Assembly (NCBI GenBank): GCA_965153455.1 | Contig: OZ234499.1 | Coordinates: forward strand, 5,625,577-5,689,576 | Length of the DNA stretch: 64,000 nucleotides | Source of the DNA: Sphagnum compactum | Lineage: Eukaryota; Bryophyta; Sphagnopsida; Sphagnales | Direction of reading: 5' to 3' | Part shown: piece by piece, positions 21,701 to 33,194 of the stretch | How the letters are laid out: every line of letters begins with the position of its first letter | Position numbering within the stretch: position 1 is the stretch's first letter | Notes under the pieces: model-generated | Databases searched by the model: none | What the model saw: only the letters and a program-made list of their open reading frames with translations | Told to the model about the DNA's origin: nothing | Position numbers and translations under genes: made by a program

Positions 21701-24213
21701 TGAGAATCTGACAGTGTTGCGATTCTCCAACCTTATCTTTGAGCCACTTTGGACACGGACTTACATTCGCAATGTGCAGGTATAATATACTATATACTCA
21801 GTTGTGTTTTTGCTTCACTTCCAACCACAGTCTGCTGTTATGGTCTCTTGCTTGCTTTTGGGTCTGGAATCTCATTAACCTCAGTAGTATCAGCTTGTCT
21901 TCGTGCAGTTCTGTTCATGTCCAGCACAAAGCTATGTGTAAGAATGAGAGTTCTCGATAAGTGATCACCTGGACATATATATATTTTTGCTTGCAGGTTA
22001 TTGTGGCAGAAGATCAGGGAATGGATGGGAGAGGCAGGTAAAATAAAATCTCTTTTTTCTTTTAGATTAGGTTCGACAAGTTTGCTTCCTTGAAATGTGC
22101 ATGTCTGTCATCAACTTGTACCCTGACATGAACATAATATCAGAGCTCTGCACGTTAGGGCTCTACTATGCATACGGCTCTTGAAGTTCACTGAACATGC
22201 GTTGCAACTGTCACTATTTTCCAAACCACCTATCAGCTTTTTTCTGGGTCTTTAGAGTACCAGGGTCTGGTCTCTTTTTTGCTTTGTACCTTAATTACCA
22301 CCCGATTTGTGGTATCACCCAATTAGGGTTATCTACCCTCTTTTTTGTACTTTTAATATCAGGTCATCTCTCCAGTTTTTTTCCAGGTTGACTTAAAACA
22401 TAAGTATGGAGGAGTTCTCTGTACTTATGAAAACGAATTCTCTTCAGGTCTCTAAAGGAAAGGGATATCAAGAGCATGGTTCAAACCCTAAACCCTAAAC
22501 CGAAACTTGCAAACTGATTTGTGACAATCACATACATATATATGTGGTACAGGTATTTTGATCAGCATGGTGTGATTCGCGATATTGTTCAAAGCCATAT
22601 TCTCCAGACCATTGCTCTATTTGCGATGGAGCCACCAGTTAGCTTAGATGGTGAAGACATTCACGATGAAAAGGTATTTTGTCTCTTTTGTTTTGAATAT
22701 CCATCTCTACTTAGTCTGTGTTCTCAGAACTTCTCAGAAGATTTATTAGCAGATTTGTCTTTTTTCTCAGCTGTTAACAGGAAATTTAAGTTCCAGGAAG
22801 TTTCTGACGTGTGATTTCTAAACTAGGGTTTTGGCCACCCATGCTGTCAGTTAGTTTATATGGCAAGACTGCATTGAAGATGATTCTGTTCCTTAGACCA
22901 AAGTGTTTCTGTGGGAGGTTTGCTCCAGGTAAAGGTGTTGTGCTCAATGCGGAAGGTGACATTGGACGATATTGTCCTTGGGCAATACAAGTCAAGTATC
23001 TCGAATGATGGCAAACATGCTGTTCCAGGCTACACAGAGGAACCAGGCGTAAATCCAAATAGTCTAACTCCTACTTTTGTCGCAGGTGTACTCTACATCG
23101 ACAATGCTCGTTGGGATGGTGTTCCTTTTCTTATCGAAGCTGGGTTTGGGCTTATTGAGCACAAGTGGGTAGATAAACTCTAATTTCACCCCCAATTTTT
23201 TTTTTCCTCAAGTAGTACACAAATCCATATCAGGTTTGTTTGTTGTCAGGAATGTGAGGGTATGACCTCTGCATCCAGCTGAAACTCAGATGTTGCCATA
23301 AATCCACTACAGAGGGCTAGTTTTGAGTGAGTGAATGTGATTCTGACTTGCAACCATTGATGGGTTGATGCACAGTTGGGTCATTCTTTCTTCATAGCCT
23401 ATGTAAGCTATTGATACCTCTTCCGTTGATTTTGTTGTGTTTTAAGTTTTCCCCTGTGGGCTTCTTGGTGATATGTGTAAGTTTTTTTTGTGCATATTGC
23501 AGGGTGGAGATCCGCATTCAGTTTCATCATGTTCCTGGCAATTTGTATCGGGGAAGATTTGGCTTGAATGGTGATACAGCTATGAATGAGCTCATAATAG
23601 CAGTGCAGCCAGATGAAGCTATCTTCCTGAAGATTAACAACAAGGTTCCAGGTTTGGGAGTCCAGTTAGACTCCTCTGAACTGAATCTGCTTTATCGTGA
23701 CAAGTAAGGTCACTTTCCTGGAATAGTTCCTATGCCCCACCTGCCTGTAGATAGATAGCTCTGGCAATCTATCTGACACCCTTTTTGTACTGGAAAGAGA
23801 AAGGTAGAAGTTGCTGAATAGAGATTGATGTTGAGAGATTCAAAGAGCTTTTGTATGTGTGAGGTGATTTGCAGTGTGTAACCCTAAACCCTGAACTCTG
23901 AACCTGACCTTAAACCCCCTATCTAAGGACCTGAATCTGGCTCTAACTGGGTTAAAGCTGCTTTGGCAGATATGAAGCTGAATCGCTCCCAGATTCATAT
24001 GAGCGTCTCATACTCGATGTAATTGATGGTGACAACCACCTTTTCATACGTGGTGATGAGTTGGACGCCGCATGGGCACTGCTGACACCTTTGTTGGAGG
24101 ACATTGCAAAACACAAAGTCGTCCCTGAATTGTATACTTTTGGTGGAAGAGGGCCGGTAGGAGCCTATTACCTAGCTGCTAAGCATAATGTACCCCTCGC
24201 AGATCAATGCTGA
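18780..24213 (+). CDS. G6PD: Plastid glucose-6-phosphate 1-dehydrogenase, G6PD4-like
   Basis: Oxidises glucose 6-phosphate with NADP+ in the first step of the oxidative pentose phosphate pathway. Twelve exons: 18780-18950, 19711-19909, 20099-20337, 20493-20587, 20983-21100, 21315-21520, 21671-21779, 21997-22037, 22553-22673, 22929-23164, 23503-23703, 23970-24213. All are GT-AG and in phase, giving 659 aa. Residues 1 to about 120 (Ser/Ala/Gln-rich, few acids) look like a plastid transit region. The nucleotide-binding motif GATGDLA is at 178-184 and the substrate/catalytic motif RIDHHMGKE at 343-351. [15 protein letters not shown] and a C-terminal [15 protein letters not shown] support the G6PD4-like type ([20 protein letters not shown]). 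Two cysteines near residue 240 match the redox-regulatory pair of plastid isoforms. Exon 5 has alternative acceptors 3 bp apart. The start is the first in-frame ATG; an in-frame extension upstream lacks an ATG. Confidence 0.95.
18985..19280 (+). repeat. Tandem duplication (~145 bp x2) in G6PDH intron 1
   Basis: Copy 1 (about 18990-19132) and copy 2 (about 19134-19280) share TAGTC..CTTAGAAG, CAAGTCATTTCACT, AAAGGACACTTTTTGT, AGGAGCTT, GATA.AGGAGGAGCTT and GAAGAATTGGGTGT in the same order. Both lie within the first intron. Confidence 0.8.
22484..22502 (+). repeat. Telomere-like CCCTAAA repeats in G6PDH intron 8
   Basis: AAACCCTAAACCCTAAACC is two units of the plant telomere heptamer. A single related stretch (AACCCTAAACCCTGAAC) occurs in intron 11 at about 23879. 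Such short telo-boxes are common in plant genes. Confidence 0.7.
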
Positions 24214-24560
24214 TTTGGAATTTTTTTTTGTTGCAATTTCTATTTTACATCACTGTAATTTCAGGTGGACTATTTTAGCTTTGTTTGCAAAGCTGACAAT
24301 TGCAAAAAAGTAAATAAAAAATCTCTACTGTATTTTCCTCTGTTCTCTATGCCCCATGGAAATGGGACTGGAACTGTGCTGATGAAAATGTTGTTGGGCA
24401 TTGTGTGTGTGATGTATGATTGTGTTGTATGCACCAGACTTTGGCACAGAAGATTCAGGAACGCAGTGACAAATGTACCTGAGAGACCACATGTCTTTGC
24501 AGTTTATGTCAAGAAATTTATATAAATTCCTCTTTCTTTTACACTCCGCATGTTGAAATC
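24214..24560 (+). other. Presumed 3' UTR of the G6PDH gene
   Basis: This T-rich sequence follows the stop codon. No single polyadenylation site can be fixed by eye. The open frame at 24265-24525 has no recognised homology and starts after the stop. Confidence 0.4.
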
Positions 24561-24669
24561 ATTCTTTTTATAATAGCATTAAAATTGAGACCCGATTTTG
24601 ATTTGGTTATGAAATTAGTATTTTCATGGATATAAAGAAAATTTTATTTTGTTCATGTATAGTACCTTT

Positions 24670-25090
24670 GGCACAAGTGTTACCACGTCCTCAACTGATT
24701 TCTCCTTCCAAAACCTGGTTTTTTGGAATTTATTTGAATTTTCAGCGGCAGAAATCACTTAAAGATCAATATCTCCCACATTCTGAATCCAAATCTTACC
24801 AAATAAATTCCATTAAATCCTGCTCATCAAGATCTTTCCAACAACACCAAAGGCACATTCCAATTCCTCCAAAATTTTCAGCTACGATTTAATTTAATTT
24901 TCAGTGAAGACATCATTCAATATTCAAGAACTTTTGCACCGCAAGTCCAAACGTCATGGAACCAACTCCATGCACCCCCCTCGTCGAGAGCTTTCCAAAG
25001 ACACCAAGAACATGATCTGAAGCATCCCCATTTGGTGGATCTCATAACTACAAAACAAAACAAACTACCTTCCTTCATAGATAGATAAAG
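24670..25090 (-). repeat. Dispersed repeat B, copy 1 (inverted relative to 52160-52580)
   Basis: Read on the minus strand, this stretch follows 52160-52580 almost segment by segment: GAAGGAAGGTAGTTTGTTTTGT, GATGCTTCAGATCATGTTC, CATGACGTTTGGA, TGCAAAAGTTCTTGAATATTGAATGAT, AATGTGCCTTTGGTGT, AGATATTGAT and CCAGGTTTTGGAAGG. Over about 400 bp the two look roughly 80-85% alike by eye. No protein is encoded. Confidence 0.8.
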
Positions 25091-28000
25091 AAAATTTTAT
25101 TTGTTCGTGCATAGTTCATTTATGAATTTGGTTACAAAATTATGGGAAGTGAAGTAACCTTTTAAATGCTCTCGACAAAATTTGTTAGTGTTTTGGGAGC
25201 CTATTGTGGTACTTGAACAAACAAAAAAAAGCATGTCATGATAACTTGGCCTTGTTGGATAATACTATTGCTAGTTGTGCAACAATGTAAAGGACAACAT
25301 TAATCTCCGATGTTATTTTATCATGTTTTTATATTCAAATTATCAATTCAAATGTTGTAAGAGACATAGAAGAAATATATTGGAATGACAATGATGATCT
25401 AAACCTACTAGAATTTATTACAAGGAAGATGCAGATGGAAAAAGCAAGTACATATGTATGAGTTTATTTTTTTAAGTTCTAAATCTCAATTGTTGAAGGC
25501 AAAAGTAATAGTTAATAATTACAAATATGGTGAATAGTGTATCAAAAGCAAAAATGATGGGGAGTTCACAAGGGAGGTAGCCAATCCCATTGTTATAGTT
25601 CAATTAAAAATGGAAGAAGTTTGCATTTGTTTAAATGTAATTGGGACTTGGTGCATAAGGAAAATGATCACAATTGAAAAGGAGGACCTTCTTTAGAGAG
25701 CTTTCAAATCCCAAACTATGTTGGCTCAAATCAAGCAAAAGATCAACAACAAAGGTCAATTACCCTTATACATGGGCATTGTATAAAAGATGCTTGTGGT
25801 GAAAGTCTTTAGGCAATGGTCATAATAATTGGTGCTTGACCATGTTGATGTTGTAGCATTTACATGTGGAAACAACATGAGTTCTATGGGTGTCTTTTCC
25901 TCTCTTCCTTTTTTGTGATTGCACTAAGCCGACAAGTGCTATTGTGCAAAGTCTCACACAAAACTATCCACCATTGACATGTTAAAAGGGATCAAGCTTA
26001 TTAGTGTGATGGATTGCTAGTTGAATCCCATCTCAACTATATTGAGTATGAAGCTTTGAATTTTTTCTTCATTGCTTTTGGATGCATGATAGGTGAAAGT
26101 TGGCCATAATTTATATGGGAATGGTACATTAGGATGTTTACTTTCTTTTACACTTATTATTTTCAAGATTTCCAATGTTCACAAGGGGATACCAATATTG
26201 ATATATTTCAAGCATCACATAAATCAATGGATTCTTATCATGGTCCTAGCAAACTTGATTTAAAAGAAGACTTTCTCATGTTGGAAGTTATAATGTTGAA
26301 TTGCATGTTATGTAAATTTTAATAGAAGCATATGTGTACAATAACTCTTGAACTCAAGAACAATGTTTGGGAACTTTGCAATCTTATCCATGTAAAATCC
26401 ATGTAAAATGTGAATACACAACCTCAAGTTATGCATGTTTTAATTCTCCCTTGCAAATAAGAATATTTTTCACTAGTCTTAAAAATATCCCAATCTTGGA
26501 ACATGCCATGTTAAATGTATCATTGTGTAAATGATTGTCAATTGCATTGGATATCTTAGTAGGTCAAAATGGTTTATTGAGTCTACATCAATGAAAGAAT
26601 GAGTGTTAGAGTAATCAAGTAGAAAGAAGAAGCTTGCACAAAATATTTAAGTATTATGTGTACATACATAATTTGTGTAGCTTGTGAGTTTTTCTTTCAT
26701 AAGTAGAAGGGAATCATAAGTGGTGGGAGTAGTGGAAAGATCATTGCTAGATTATGGAGGTTTAATAGATAAACAACCATGGATAAATTTCCCAAACTAG
26801 ATTTTGTGACCTTCCATGGTGAGTGAAAGGTTGGTTAATCCTTGAAACCATTGCAACCAATTAAATATTTAATAAAAATCATAGTATACAAAAATTCTTT
26901 CTAGATTGCACTGAACTTGTAGAAAAATAATGAGATTAACAATTATGTTTTGAGATCTCCAATTGTGAAAAATATTTTTTAGTATTTCCATCTTGCATTC
27001 ATTGATTATCAACATTAAGTCCAACAAGTTTGTAATTGTTGTCCCAATTGTGGATCAAAGGTTAATATGGTTGTGCCTTTATTTTAAGATCATATGAAAA
27101 TCCATTTTTTGATATTCGGTCTTGTTTTGCCAAAAGGGCATGCACAAAAAAAGAGCCAAAGGCTTGTTAGCAACCAAAATGTTTAACTATGACTAGGTTA
27201 TCTACATACATGACATTATAAGACCATTATTTCTTAGATTAAAGCAATAATTTCAAGGTGTGTTTTATCATTGAGATTTTGTGCCTCCACATTGCCAAAA
27301 ACATTGGTGTAAACCTCCCGAACATTAAATCACCAAGAAAATTACACATGACCAAAATTCAAGTGATGATGACTTGGAATAGGGTAGCTTTGTTAGGATG
27401 TAATGCAATAGTTTTGGCACATGCAAAGTCCACACGTGAGTACATAACTTTTGCAAACCCCTTTTTCCAACCCCCTCTCATGATTCAAAACTTTGTTCAT
27501 ATAATCATTTGGAACAACATAACTTTTTTTTAGATGATTCCATCATCATGATCTATAACTTAATTTCTTTTTATATAATTCTACCAAAACTTTTATTCTC
27601 GATAATCTTTTTTTATTTCATTTATTTATTTACTCACTTATTCATTCAATTATGATTATATTTGAATAAGGAAATTGTTAGATGTTCATCATGCCTTGGA
27701 TTTTATTGATTGACATCATTGATTTCAAAACATTCTTCATAATGATTATACAAACATATATTCTTGACAAATTTTGTTTTAATTCTTGATTTTTAGTCTA
27801 CTTTTGATTTTTCAAGATATTTCAATTTGGAACATATTCATTAGATAAAGAACATTTCATTTTTGAAATTTGATTTCCAAATGTCATGTACAGTATGTTT
27901 CATTAGCTCATGTGATTGAAACTTATGAAATAATATCCTTCTTGTTGAAAACAAAGTTGACATTCATATTTATGATTTGTTATAGAAAGTATATATAACT

Positions 28001-29930
28001 TTAAAAGTCTAAACATATTTTGTAACCATTTCTAATGTACAAATGCTTAATGCATTAAATTACACATATGTATTACCATATATATTTGGGTCTAGACCAT
28101 AAAAATTTAATACACTTATCATAAAATTTCAATTCCATTTCATAACTTATTAAAACAATGGTTGTGGTGTTAATTTTGATTCAACACACCCTACCAAAGC
28201 CCAAGGGAGAACTTGAGAAATGATTATTAGTGAAAATAGACTATCTAATAGATATAGAAAAAGAGGAGGGAAGATTTCCTAGGGATTAATTAAAGAATCT
28301 TATCTGGAATTTTTGCACATATATTAGAAATCGATGAAAAATTGGTGAAGAAAGTATTTTCAACCAACCACAAATGTGGCAATAGAGAAAGTTAGTGGAG
28401 GAAATGGAAGAGGGATAACAATAGTAATGTTTGTGCAAGGACAAATAATGTAGAAGAATGCAAAGGAGAAAAAAACATTATCATCAAAGTAATGTATGTT
28501 ATTGTATGAATCAAACCTTTGAGTAATAACGAACTATCTTTCTTTAATATTTTTGACTAAGAGTGCAACAATGATAACACAATTGCTTCCAAGGCTCCAA
28601 TGTTTTGATCAATTACCATATCTGTTTCCCTACACTTTCAATAAATGCTTATCATTTTTCTTTTCTCTTCTAGATTGTGGACATAACATTCTTCATTCTA
28701 AATGTCATAAGTGCAACAACTTCTCTAGTTCAATGTTTTGAAAGTATTTGGTGTTACGAAGTTTAACAAAGCTTGAAAACCTCTAGATGAAGTAATTGTG
28801 GACTTTAAAATATGAAATGTAAGGAACAACTCTCATTACTAATTGCTTATGTGATGACTTGATAAACATGATTGTTTAAGAGTTGTTTGCATTTTTCTTG
28901 TGTCATAAACCTTTAAAATCCTTAGTAATTCAACAATATTGTTGCGAAGATATGTAAATTTAAGTGTGGGACCAAACTCATCATTTTGGTCTTTAGTTTC
29001 TTTACATTTACATTGAGGAAATGTTTCATTTTCAAATAAAAACCTAACAAAATGCCATGGAGAATTGTTTCATTTGAAATCAAAAAATGTGAGATTAAAT
29101 GGTTTTGGGGTAGACTTTAATTTGGTATCCTTTTTAATCTTCTTTAGGCTTACATCATGAACTTGGACCTAATGATTTTTATAACCTTTAGAATTGTCAA
29201 TCCAAGAACAATCTATCAAATTTTTTTGACGTGGCCTTGAAACTAGCAAATTTTGTTTAAAAATATTAAATAAATTGAAAATTTACAATTCTCCCTTTTA
29301 TTGAAAATTGCCTAACTTGAACCGTACAATTCCCTTCAAATAAAAACACAAGTTGGCCAACATTAGTTAAAATATGTTTGGATATGAAAAGAACCCCTTT
29401 ACATACCACCTAATTAATACACATGTATATGACCATTATATCCCAATTTGGTGAAGATGGGTGGCAATAGTTTGATACAAAGACTCCCAAAACTTTAAAA
29501 CTAAACATCATTTCCATCTTCAATTTTTCAACATTCATTTCATTCCAAGAAAGACTACTTCCATTTTTTTTCCAAATGATGTGCAAAAAAAAAAAAAGTT
29601 GTAACTTAATGAGAAAAATAAAATTTCACAAGAAATTCATGCATTAATGATTAGATTTGATGATTAGTTTTAAGTCATAAATACCACATGTGACTATTAT
29701 AATGGCTAATCGCCTTGGACAAGTTGCAGAAGACAATACATGGCATTTGGTCATAAGTGTAATTACATCCTCCATGTAATTTGACATTTGATTTTCATCC
29801 ATTTTTTTGGATGGTCATAAGTTTAATTGCACCAAGGTTGCAATTCAACCTACATTTGCAACTTGCGTACATGACCAAACATATAAACATGTGCATATAT
29901 ATGATGACATGTGTTCAATTCAAAATTAGA
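25091..29930. other. Long AT-rich spacer, no supported gene
   Basis: Open frames (for example 26134-26322, 27258-27533, 28553-28741) are short, AT-driven and unrecognised. No splice-consistent gene structure, domain motif or large tandem repeat was seen. Some phrases resemble decayed retroelement sequence, but nothing could be named. Confidence 0.5.
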
Positions 29931-29939
29931 CACATTGTG

Positions 29940-31060
29940 TAGGTTTTACAATGGTAGGTAGGTAGCCTAAGCTTGGCAACATATGCCTAACTTAAACTAG
30001 GTAACCTAACTAACAACCTATGCCTAGCCCAAACCTAATAGCCTAATTAAGAACCTACGTTACGTAGCTTAGCAAGTAACCTAGGATTAATCTTGGAATA
30101 TAAATAGGTTGTAAGGTTGAAGACTTGAACCCTTCACTTGCACATTGGGGAACCAAGTCCTTTACCATTGCACCACATTTTCAACAAACAAAGTTTTGTG
30201 TCATCTTATTATTATGATCATTATTTCTAACCTACCTAACTTAACCTAGGTACCTATGTAGCCTAGCTACATGTAATATAGTTTAACTACCTAGTTAATT
30301 TAACCTACCTATGTAAACCACCTAACCTACGTAATCCACCTAGTTTAACTACCCACTTACCTAGGTACCTACTATCTACTTATTTAATGTGTCTACCTAC
30401 ACCTAGAACTACCTACCTATTGTTTTTGTAGTTTATTAAAACTAGCTAGATAATTAGCCTAGTTACCTACCTACCAATTTAGCCTACTTATTTACTTAAA
30501 ACTACCTATCTACTTAATTGACCCAACTACCTACCTAGCCTTAAATAGTTGAGAACAGCTTAGGGTGGAATAATTTAAAATAGCCAAAAATAATGTAAAA
30601 TAAAATAATTTAAAATAACATGGGGTGGAATAACTAAAATAACCAAAAGTAACCTAGGTAAAATAGTCTATAATAGCCTAAAATAGTTAAAAAGAACCTA
30701 AGATGGTTTAAATTAAAATAACCTATAATGAATAGTTTAGAATAACTAAAAAAACTTAAGGTGGAATAGTTTAAAATAGTCAAGAAGAGCCTAGGATGGT
30801 TTAACTTAAAATAATGTAAGGTGAAATAATTAATAACAACCTAGAATGGAACAATTCAAAATATAATAAGGTGGAATAACTTATAATCACCAAAAATATC
30901 ATAAAATACACTAGCTTAATAACTTAGCATATGGTAGCCTACACATAGACTTGGGTAACCTACAATAGCTTGAGATTAGCCTGAACTAACCTATTAATAA
31001 TCTAAATTACATAGGTGTGTAAGATAGGATAACAAGTAACATAAGTAAAACATATACATA
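29940..31060. repeat. CCTA-rich block followed by a TTTAAAATA-type degenerate array
   Basis: From 29940 to about 30545 the sequence is dominated by CCTACCTA, CCTAGGTACC and TAACCTA variants. From about 30545 to 30960 it changes to a degenerate array of GGTGGAATAATTTAAAATA, CCAAAAATAACCTA and AAGAACCTA. No coding potential is present. It resembles a decayed satellite or the expanded tails of SINE-like copies. Confidence 0.7.
30118..30180 (-). repeat. tRNA-like (pol III A/B box) SINE-type head
   Basis: On the minus strand, TGGTGCAATGGT (30175-30164) resembles the tRNA A box and GGGTTCAAGTC (30132-30122) resembles the B box, about 30-40 bp apart as in tRNAs. No cloverleaf or CCA-adjacent acceptor stem is evident, so it is read as a tRNA-derived repeat rather than a tRNA gene. 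Confidence 0.6.
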
Positions 31061-31139
31061 TGGTAGATACTTAAGTATGTTAGGAAAAGAATATGGATAA
31101 TAATATGTGATGACGAATCATATCACTTATTTAAATGAT

Positions 31140-31205
31140 GGTCCAATGGTTAAAGATTCGTTTTTTAAGCATGGAAATGAAGGAGTTGGGGTTCAAACCT
31201 TCACA
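31140..31205 (+). repeat. tRNA-like (pol III A/B box) SINE-type head
   Basis: TGGTCCAATGG at 31140-31150 (A-box-like) and GGGGTTCAAACC at 31189-31200 (B-box-like) lie in tRNA-like spacing and are followed by CCTA-rich sequence to 31319. It is oriented opposite to the copy at 30118-30180. Confidence 0.6.
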
Positions 31206-31319
31206 TTTACACCCTAAGTTGGTGGGTTTAGGTGGCTTGGTAGCCTAGCCTGGGTACCTATGTCCTTATCCTAGGTTCTTAATCTAAATTAGGTGTTTAA
31301 CCTAAGTTCCTAGCCTAGC

Positions 31320-32261
31320 TGTCGCAACCCTAGCCTTGGCTCGCGACCAAGACAAGGGGGTCGCAAGTGTGCGGGCCTATAAGTAGACCCGGGAGTCATA
31401 TCACATGTTCCCGGGAGTGCAAAGAGTGTGAGGGAGTGAACCCTCACACTCCCAAGTGAACTCCCATGTTGGGAGTTGGTGAGAGTGGAGTCCCAAAAGG
31501 ACTCCCGAAACTTCAGAGAGCGTTTTGAGGGGTCAAAACTCAATGGCTTGTTGCGCTTTTTATATCAATGGAAAGCTCTTGAAGTGTAGATGTATAAAAT
31601 GGGCTCGCATTGCTCATTTGGACATCTAAAACACAAGTTATGGCCAAAAGAAGGCCCGGGAGTCGAACTCCCGGGAGTCCGCCAGTTTTGACTCCCGACC
31701 ACTAAAAGTCGGGAATCGACCCGAAATACTTGGCTGAAGAAAACGTGCGACATACCGTTGGAAAGGTCTCGACGAGACCTACAACTTTGCTTTAGACGGC
31801 GAGTCGATCGGAGGTCTGCTCCGAAAGTTATGAAGCTTCAAAGTCGCGGGAGTCCCGAAAATGCGCGATTTCAGGACTCCCACGCGGGAGTCCCGGGACA
31901 AAATGGCCATTTGGATGCCACCCCCGCGACGAGTCACAGAGTATACTATAGGGAGTAAGGTGGTGGCTTACTCCCGAGCCCGGGGTGTGGTGTGTCAAAG
32001 TGAGTCCGAGTTCACCCGTGGCTGTCCCAACACCAAAAGGACCCATAATGAGTTCTAACCACTTTGTGTGGTTTCATGCAGGCCCGTGTGAGTGAGCAAA
32101 GCTTGTCAACTCTTCCTAGTCTTTCCCGGGACTTCTAGCACGCCCCTCTTACCCCCCCTCTAGTGCTGGAAGTCGGGATTGGGCTCCAAGTTCTAACTCC
32201 TTCCGCATTGCCATATACCTAGACCCTCGAGTGGGTCTACTAGGAACTTGGGAGCGCGACA
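31320..32261 (+). mobile_element. Solo LTR (942 bp) with perfect 5-bp target duplication
   Basis: It begins TGTCGC and ends GCGACA, a TG..CA pair with 6-bp inverted ends, and is flanked by identical CTAGC at 31315-31319 and 32262-32266. There is no gag or pol sequence on either side, so it is a solo LTR left by recombination between two LTRs. It is GC-rich in an AT-rich setting and packed with GGGAGT/ACTCCC motifs, some as local inverted repeats (for example GGGAGTCGAACTCCC at about 31660). The 3' fragment at 14340 and the decayed copy at 46765 belong to the same family. The superfamily cannot be told from the LTR alone. Confidence 0.9.
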
Positions 32262-32266
32262 CTAGC

Positions 32267-33190
32267 TTAGTGCATTAACTATTAATGAATTTGATTATTG
32301 TATTCATTTGTCCATAATAACTAATCTTTGTTCAGCAAGGGGCTAGCCACTTTCACCAAGGTAAATCTGTCCAAGTTCATTCAAAATTTAATGAAACATA
32401 TAATGAACTTAATGCATATTGGTGTAGTGAATGCAATGATTGCACATCCAAATGGACCAACCTTTTTTTCTTTGGTTGTCAACTACAATCAAGTTTTACC
32501 ACCTTTTCATTGACTCACAACTTCCTATAGCCAAACAACTTTGGGTGTGCACATTCCACATGAATTTTCACCATGATACTTGGCAAGTATCATGGGAAAA
32601 AATTCCAAATATATATTTTTTAATCCTTACTTTACGACATTCCTTGAAGAAACACCCCTTGGTTACACCTTGGGCATGTGCTTATTTAAGGAACACCTCA
32701 CATTTTGGTCATTACCTTATAATGAATTGGCTTAGAATAATAAATCACTAGTCTTACCATAATTTTAACCATTAGTTTTAGTGTCATGTTCATATATTTT
32801 TAAGGTTTTTTTTTAAGGTGGGACATGTAGTTTACAAGTTCCACATTTTGGTTTTACCAATTCCACTAGCAATGTAAATCAATAATAAGGAACACCTTGT
32901 GAGTTTGAAACAAGCCTAGTAGAATCCCTTTACCATCTTGCATGCCATTCTTAGGTGGGGATGTGCCTTAAGGGGGGTTGTTTTATTAACAAATAAAGAA
33001 ATCCTTGCATATGTTCAATTCCAACATGCACCTAATGGAATTGAAAATTGACAAACACAAAACATCATCAATGAATTAAATGTGGCATTAGTTTCAATGC
33101 AATTGCAAGACAATGCCCAACAAGAAAAATATTTTTGATTTATTCAATTATATTCAAACTATGATTAACACTTTAATTATCTTTATGACA
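32267..33190. other. AT-rich spacer between solo LTR and foldback
   Basis: The open frame at 32440-32751 contains no recognised motif. Some phrases look like decayed protein-coding transposon sequence, but no family can be named. Confidence 0.4.
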
Positions 33191-33194
33191 ATAT

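Noticed and set aside
30118-31205. Functional tRNA genes
   Set aside because: A- and B-box-like motifs are present, but no cloverleaf with paired acceptor and anticodon stems could be drawn.
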